A DNA stretch of 9,556 nucleotides. Origin: Nitrospirota bacterium (GTDB lineage: Bacteria > Nitrospirota > Thermodesulfovibrionia > Thermodesulfovibrionales > Magnetobacteriaceae). Below, in pieces: positions 6,099 to 9,556 of the stretch (position 1 is the first letter of the stretch; every line of letters begins with the position of its first letter). Under the pieces are notes generated by a model. It was not told the origin of the DNA and did no database searches. It was given only the letters and a program-made list of their open reading frames with translations. The DNA lies in assembly GCA_015233485.1 (NCBI GenBank), contig JADFXO010000137.1:1-9556 (forward strand), in the 5' to 3' direction. Position numbers and translations under genes: made by a program.

Positions 6099-6321
6099 CA
6101 CGATAAATTTGTTCTGATGGATAAAACAAGTCTTCATTGGAAGTGTCCTCTGTCAAACCAAGTGTTTCAGCGTTACCAAGATAAAGCTCTGCCGCCTCAC
6201 GCGGATTTCTCACGGCCTCTGAAATAGTGTCCCCGCAGCTTGCAACACCCAACTCAGGACATTTAGAAACATATCCATCCTGTTCCTTCCACACAACTAC
6301 CGTACAGTCAAGAACTCTCAC
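6091..6321 (-). CDS. Solitary HicB-family antitoxin-like protein
   Basis: A 76-residue protein with the HicB fold pattern: a VVVWKEQDGYVSKCPELGVA start, then CGDTISEAVRN, then REAAELYL. These match the family's GDT...EA...N...EA.ELYL spacing. In complete systems HicB neutralises the HicA mRNA interferase, but no hicA-like ORF (about 60-80 codons, dsRBD-like) is present on either side. There is no added C-terminal DNA-binding domain, so it belongs to the short HicB type that often occurs alone. The start is GTG at 6321, with AAGGGG 7 nt upstream. A possible -10 element, TATACT (6347-6342), lies about 20 bp upstream of the start. Its 3' end falls inside the palindrome at 6074-6098. Confidence 0.75.
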   Translation of the reverse strand: MRVLDCTVVVWKEQDGYVSKCPELGVASCGDTISEAVRNPREAAELYLGNAETLGLTEDTSNEDLFYPSEQIYRET

Positions 6322-6589
6322 GCGCTCACCCCTTCCTTATCAGTATAAAAACTGAAAAAACAACCTGTCCCAAACTTCATACAAGTATAATAACATTATT
6401 TATAATTATTCTCACTCCGCGACAAAAAATTGTCTCTACGACAAAAAAAATTATCTCCACCCGGCTTGTCTTGTCGTCATTCCGGCTTGTCCGGAATCTA
6501 TCTCTACACATTCTCAAGCGAAAGAAGATTCCGGACAAGCCGGAGTAACGGACTGAGGGTAAACTCACTAAAAAATATCCGGCTGCCCC
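6322..6589. other. Intergenic region with inverted and A-rich direct repeats
   Basis: This region holds no convincing gene; the 63-codon minus-strand frame across it (6568-6377) is a translation of repeat DNA. It contains the large inverted repeat 6475-6550, two tandem imperfect copies of a ~20-bp A-rich unit (6421-6439, GACAAAAAATTGTCTCTAC; 6440-6460), and AT-rich DNA before the HicB-like gene (6340-6410) that probably carries its promoter. An eight-base T-run (minus strand, 6450-6443) lies about 24 bp past the inverted repeat, too far for a classical terminator. Confidence 0.5.
6475..6550. repeat. 25-bp inverted repeat (CCGGCTTGTCCGG core), dispersed-repeat type
   Basis: The left arm 6475-6499 and right arm 6526-6550 are reverse complements over 25 bp with two mismatches. 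Both carry TCCGGCTTGTCCGGAATCT or its complement, separated by a 26-nt loop. A partial extra copy, CCGGCTTGTC, lies at 6461-6470. Such GTCATTCCGG...GGAATC palindromes are typical of dispersed intergenic repeats (REP or MITE-like). Placed 40 bp after the stop of the large regulator on the minus strand, it may also end its transcript. Confidence 0.75.
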
Positions 6590-9292
6590 CTATTTATGAT
6601 TTTTGATTGCCGAGGCATAGATTGCCTGAATCGCAGGGGATGGCTCAACACTAAGATTGGACATAAGCATGTCTCTACACATATCGTAAGTGGAGATAAC
6701 ATCGGCAACGTGTCCTGATTTCTGATAGCAGTTCATAAGGCCTTGATATAATGGCTCTTCTGAATTATATAGCGATAAGGCGTTCTTGTAACACACTATG
6801 GCATTTTCCCATCTGTCCCGATTTATAAACCAGTCTCCAACTTTTAAGCAGGTATCAATAAATTTGCGCATCAATATTCCCCTCATATGGGCTGACAATG
6901 GTTCACTCTGTTGTCCGGGTATGAAATCTCCCCTATAAAGACAACACATCTTTTCAGCGAGGCTCGTCATTGTTTCCTCATTGCCATGAGCGCCGCCTTC
7001 ACGATGAATATAGTCGATTGTCCCCGTAATATCGTCAAATGCCCATGTATCTAACCAGCAAAATTCGGGATTGAGGCATAATTGCCCGTCCATGTGCGTG
7101 ATAATGTATTTTCCACCCACCAGTTTACGCAATCTGTGCATATTGGTGCTGAACAGATTTTGGGCGGAATCCCCGTCCGAATCGGGCCATAAATGGTCGG
7201 CCAGCATCTCAGCGTCTATCTGCCTTCCGCCAAGCGCAATCATGACCTTCAGCATCAGCAATGGAGTTTTCTGCGGCTTACCTGAAAACCTTAGAATGCT
7301 GCCCTCTCTAAATATCTCAAACCGCCCAAGCGTATATATTTTCAGAGACCAGGGCCAGTGTTCTATCGTATGGCCGTCTGATGTGATATTGTGGAGAGCT
7401 ATCAATTCCTTTGCATAGGCGGTATGGATTTCCCTCTCAAGGGCGGCCTTACAGATAAAAGCCACTGATTTCTGTAAGGGCAAAAATGTCCTCATACCAG
7501 ATACCTTAGTAAACTGGACGCATTTATCAAACATTGCCTCAAACTGCCTGCTGTCATTAGTCCTCAGGGCGATAAGCGCCTTAGTTGCTGAAACGGGATA
7601 GACAAACAGCCCGCTTTTAGTGGCGGCCTCAATACCCTCAATTGCCCTTAACTGCTCAATGGACTCATCGTAGAGGCCTGCCTCTGCCAATACATAGGCA
7701 AGGAAATACTTATTAATTCCCAACATAAAATGGCAGCCTGATTGTTCTACCATTGCCACGTTTCTCTTTCCATATTCAATCGCAGAGGGAATGTCAGCTT
7801 TGGCAAGCTCGAATAAGGACGCCAACTGATAATAAAATGATGAATAACTCTGCTTTTTTTCCGAGAAGGACTTTATTTTCATCAGGTTTTCACCAGCCGT
7901 CTCATTATCCCCTTCAGCGAGTGAAATAAGAACAGATAACCCCATCAATGCCGTATCCATCTGGTGTATCCCCGTTTGCTCCGCAAGGGCCAGTCCTTCA
8001 CCAACAGTTTTCTTCACTTCTTCAGTAGAGAGCTTATAGTAGTAATACAAGGCCTCTGCCCTCAGATACATCAGCCTCAGCATAGGGTACACCTTTATCT
8101 CTCTGATTGGTGCCGATAAGATGTCCACAATAATGCCTGCCTTAAATACGGCACCCGTCCATAGATAGTACGTCAGGATGCTGTGACCGGCAAAGATACG
8201 GGTTTCTATGTGTTTAGAATATAGTACAATTCTTTCAGCCTCACCTAACCAATAATCTATCCCTGGATGCCCTGGCTGGCGAAATATGAGTGCCGCCACA
8301 ATGCCCGACACCACATTTTCCCTTTCTCTATCGGATTTGCTATGTTTATACACCTCAAATAGTGATTCCTCAAATTCCGCAATCCAGTAATCAAGGGGGT
8401 GAAAATCCTTCCATTGAACGGCTATGGTTTTTATTATGCCGCAAACGGCCATGAGCTGCCCCTTAGAGCAAGGTAATTTTTTAAATATAGGATATACGCC
8501 TTCCAATATCATGCGGGCATCTCCGGGATTCAGATACATCTTGTTTACGCCCTGCCATAACAACAGCCATGGATAATCCCACATTATTTCGTATGGTATA
8601 CCGGAAAACCATTTATCGACAGTGGTATGCCTGCCCTCATCAATAAGATTTTGCGCATGCTTACGGATTAACTCCTCAAACCTCTTCCATTTCTTAATTC
8701 GCAGTATTTGTTCAATACTTTCTTCAATGTACCCGTGTTCCTCTAAAATATCCGCCGCACGCACCACTATCTCATCAGCCGTCATCTTAGACTGTTGCAT
8801 CAGGATACGTTCCTCTGCCAGCTTTTGGTCAACCTGTTCCTGCACCCTTGCTTGTAGTGTCCTGTTCATTTCCTCTAACTGCCCGGTTCGCTTAATCAGC
8901 TCAGATTCGATTTGTTTAGTGCGGGTTATATCCTTAAAAACACCCAGAGTATAACTCTTGTTGTCTATTATGATCTTATTGATATTGGCGTGAACCTGTA
9001 ATATTCTGCCATTTTTAGTTTTGTGCATAGTCTCAAAAGAATCATATCCATACTTTTCTATCTTTTTTATATGAGCCATTATCTCATCTTCTGATTCAAT
9101 TATCTCAAGATCAATTAATTTAATTTGTTCGAATTCTCCATGCGAATAACCATAAACTTTAGAGGCCATATGGTTAAACATCACTATCCTGGCATCTTCA
9201 GCGTCCACCAGGAACATAGGATCCATCGCCTGTTCGAACAGTGCCTTAAACCTTTCTTCAGATTCTCGTAATGCCTTCTGCTGTGTAAGCAT
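6590..9292 (-). CDS. PAS / coiled-coil / MalT-like TPR / BTAD regulator, kinase-type N-terminus, probably 5'-truncated
   Basis: A 900-codon frame whose first Met lies in an inter-PAS linker. Order (from that Met): a PAS domain (about 8-125, from LRESEERFKALFEQ to LGVFKDITR), then a coiled coil (126-170) ending ERILMQQSKM, which matches the segment just before the DHp helix of histidine kinases. The kinase is missing. Instead, from residue ~172 a MalT/SARP-type helical repeat region begins (AADILEEHGYIEESIEQIL, then the WFSGIP...YPWLL pattern), with TPR-like helices to ~640. A winged-helix DNA-binding domain (649-745, LKIYTLGRFEIF...LADHLWP...NMHRLRKLVG) and a BTAD TPR domain (746-897) follow. 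The usual NTPase (NB-ARC/AAA) of such regulators is absent. It is probably a transcription factor gated by PAS sensing. The reading frame continues upstream to 9436, so the intact gene was longer. Confidence 0.85.
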   Translation of the reverse strand: MLTQQKALRESEERFKALFEQAMDPMFLVDAEDARIVMFNHMASKVYGYSHGEFEQIKLIDLEIIESEDEIMAHIKKIEKYGYDSFETMHKTKNGRILQVHANINKIIIDNKSYTLGVFKDITRTKQIESELIKRTGQLEEMNRTLQARVQEQVDQKLAEERILMQQSKMTADEIVVRAADILEEHGYIEESIEQILRIKKWKRFEELIRKHAQNLIDEGRHTTVDKWFSGIPYEIMWDYPWLLLWQGVNKMYLNPGDARMILEGVYPIFKKLPCSKGQLMAVCGIIKTIAVQWKDFHPLDYWIAEFEESLFEVYKHSKSDRERENVVSGIVAALIFRQPGHPGIDYWLGEAERIVLYSKHIETRIFAGHSILTYYLWTGAVFKAGIIVDILSAPIREIKVYPMLRLMYLRAEALYYYYKLSTEEVKKTVGEGLALAEQTGIHQMDTALMGLSVLISLAEGDNETAGENLMKIKSFSEKKQSYSSFYYQLASLFELAKADIPSAIEYGKRNVAMVEQSGCHFMLGINKYFLAYVLAEAGLYDESIEQLRAIEGIEAATKSGLFVYPVSATKALIALRTNDSRQFEAMFDKCVQFTKVSGMRTFLPLQKSVAFICKAALEREIHTAYAKELIALHNITSDGHTIEHWPWSLKIYTLGRFEIFREGSILRFSGKPQKTPLLMLKVMIALGGRQIDAEMLADHLWPDSDGDSAQNLFSTNMHRLRKLVGGKYIITHMDGQLCLNPEFCWLDTWAFDDITGTIDYIHREGGAHGNEETMTSLAEKMCCLYRGDFIPGQQSEPLSAHMRGILMRKFIDTCLKVGDWFINRDRWENAIVCYKNALSLYNSEEPLYQGLMNCYQKSGHVADVISTYDMCRDMLMSNLSVEPSPAIQAIYASAIKNHK

Positions 9293-9436
9293 GTCCGTTA
9301 TATCTTCACCTGAACTTATCGTATTGATTATATTTCCATCATTGTCTTTGATAACATCGTTATTCCATAAGATGATTCTCTCTTCACCAGATTTTGTTAA
9401 TACCGGATTTGGGTAGAAATCGACAGATTTATACTG
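9293..9436 (-). pseudogene. Upstream in-frame PAS remnant of the same regulator
   Basis: These 48 codons are in frame with the large regulator and contain no start used by it. They read QYKSVDFYPNPVLTKSGEER, then IILWNNDVIKDNDGNIINTI and SSGEDITD. This is the last beta-strands of a PAS domain (GEERIILWNN...VIKDNDGNI...SSGEDIT) running straight into the linker before the second PAS domain. The frame meets TAG at 9439-9437, in the middle of the first PAS domain. Real coding sequence of a larger sensor has therefore been cut off here, most simply by insertion of a mobile element. Confidence 0.75.
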
Positions 9437-9556
9437 CTACCATAAAGGAGTGGACATCCCAAAGGAGTAGAGGTTAAACTCTCTGCATGGCGGAGATCAA
9501 CACCTTAAAGTAAGGAGCAAGAGCAAATGGGACAGAGAAGATGGTCAGCAGACGAG
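9437..9556 (+). mobile_element. Probable left end of an insertion sequence
   Basis: PAS coding homology stops at about 9430-9440. From there to the window edge the sequence has no relation to the disrupted gene and instead has the layout of an IS leader. There is an untranslated stretch of roughly 90 bp with two AAAGGAGT copies (9444-9451, 9461-9468), then AAGGAG (9512-9517), a 9-nt spacer and an ATG opening a plus-strand frame. The exact boundary, terminal inverted repeat and target duplication cannot be fixed without the other end. Confidence 0.5.
9527..9556 (+). CDS. Start of a possible transposase (OrfA-like), runs off the window
   Basis: Only ten codons are visible: MGQRRWSADE. They follow a good AAGGAG ribosome binding site. 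The Arg-Arg-x-Ser-x-(Asp/Glu)-Glu start resembles the N-terminus of helix-turn-helix OrfA proteins of IS3- or IS66-type elements (pattern RRxWSxEEK). Ten residues are too few to name a family. The case rests on this resemblance together with the disruption of the adjacent gene. Confidence 0.4.
   Translation, partial: MGQRRWSADE

Noticed and set aside
6377..6568. 63-codon minus-strand frame
   Set aside because: It is a translation through the inverted repeat and A-rich units, with no plausible protein features.
1..9556. CRISPR array, tRNA or rRNA genes
   Set aside because: No regularly spaced direct repeats of 25-40 bp and no tRNA cloverleaf or rRNA-like stretches were recognised on either strand by eye.

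Overview
The window is a bacterial chromosomal segment of moderate GC. From about position 1057 to 9436 every convincing gene is on the minus strand. A plus-strand gene enters from the left edge, and a plus-strand start probably belonging to an insertion sequence sits at the right edge. The gene content suggests an anaerobic or microaerophilic environmental bacterium. The anaerobic (cobalt-early) cobalamin methyltransferases, a PAS/TPR/BTAD regulator, a short coiled-coil plus membrane-anchor protein starting MSVITIPRVLREKLGEDATE, and dispersed CCGG-rich palindromes would fit a Nitrospirota-like genome. That assignment is inference only.

Layout, left to right. (1) The C-terminal end of a YhaN-like SMC/Rad50-type ATPase, plus strand, ends at 776. 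(2) A hairpin-rich stretch of about 280 bp has no clear gene. (3) A 53-residue zinc-ribbon protein, minus, ends at 1057; upstream of it lie about 390 bp without a supported gene, including a long hairpin at 1522-1572. (4) A tight minus-strand block, read right to left, runs: coiled-coil/membrane protein (6020-5721), a previously easy-to-miss 32-codon ORF (5714-5616), ABC-2 exporter ATPase (5626-4763) and permease (4770-4033), then cbiL, cbiD and cbiE (3995-1610). Most junctions overlap or are a few bases apart, so this looks like one transcription unit. (5) A solitary HicB-like antitoxin (6321-6091) is followed by a 9-bp palindrome. (6) An intergenic region carries a near-perfect 25-bp inverted repeat. 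(7) A large minus-strand sensor/regulator (6590-9292) joins a histidine-kinase-like N-terminus (PAS, coiled coil) to a MalT/SARP-type TPR plus BTAD C-terminus without an NTPase domain. Its reading frame continues upstream to 9436 through the end of another PAS domain. It then stops abruptly where sequence resembling the 5' end of an insertion sequence begins.

Functionally, CbiL, CbiD and CbiE are three SAM-dependent methyltransferases acting at C20, C1 and C5 of the corrin ring in the anaerobic B12 pathway. The rest of the pathway (CbiH, F, G, J, T, C, A) is not in the window, and I saw no cobalamin riboswitch. The most unusual items are the kinase/BTAD chimera with its probable IS disruption, the translationally coupled micro-ORF carrying a FliM/FliN-like SQEEI motif, and the linkage of a NodIJ/drug-type ABC-2 exporter to the cbi genes.
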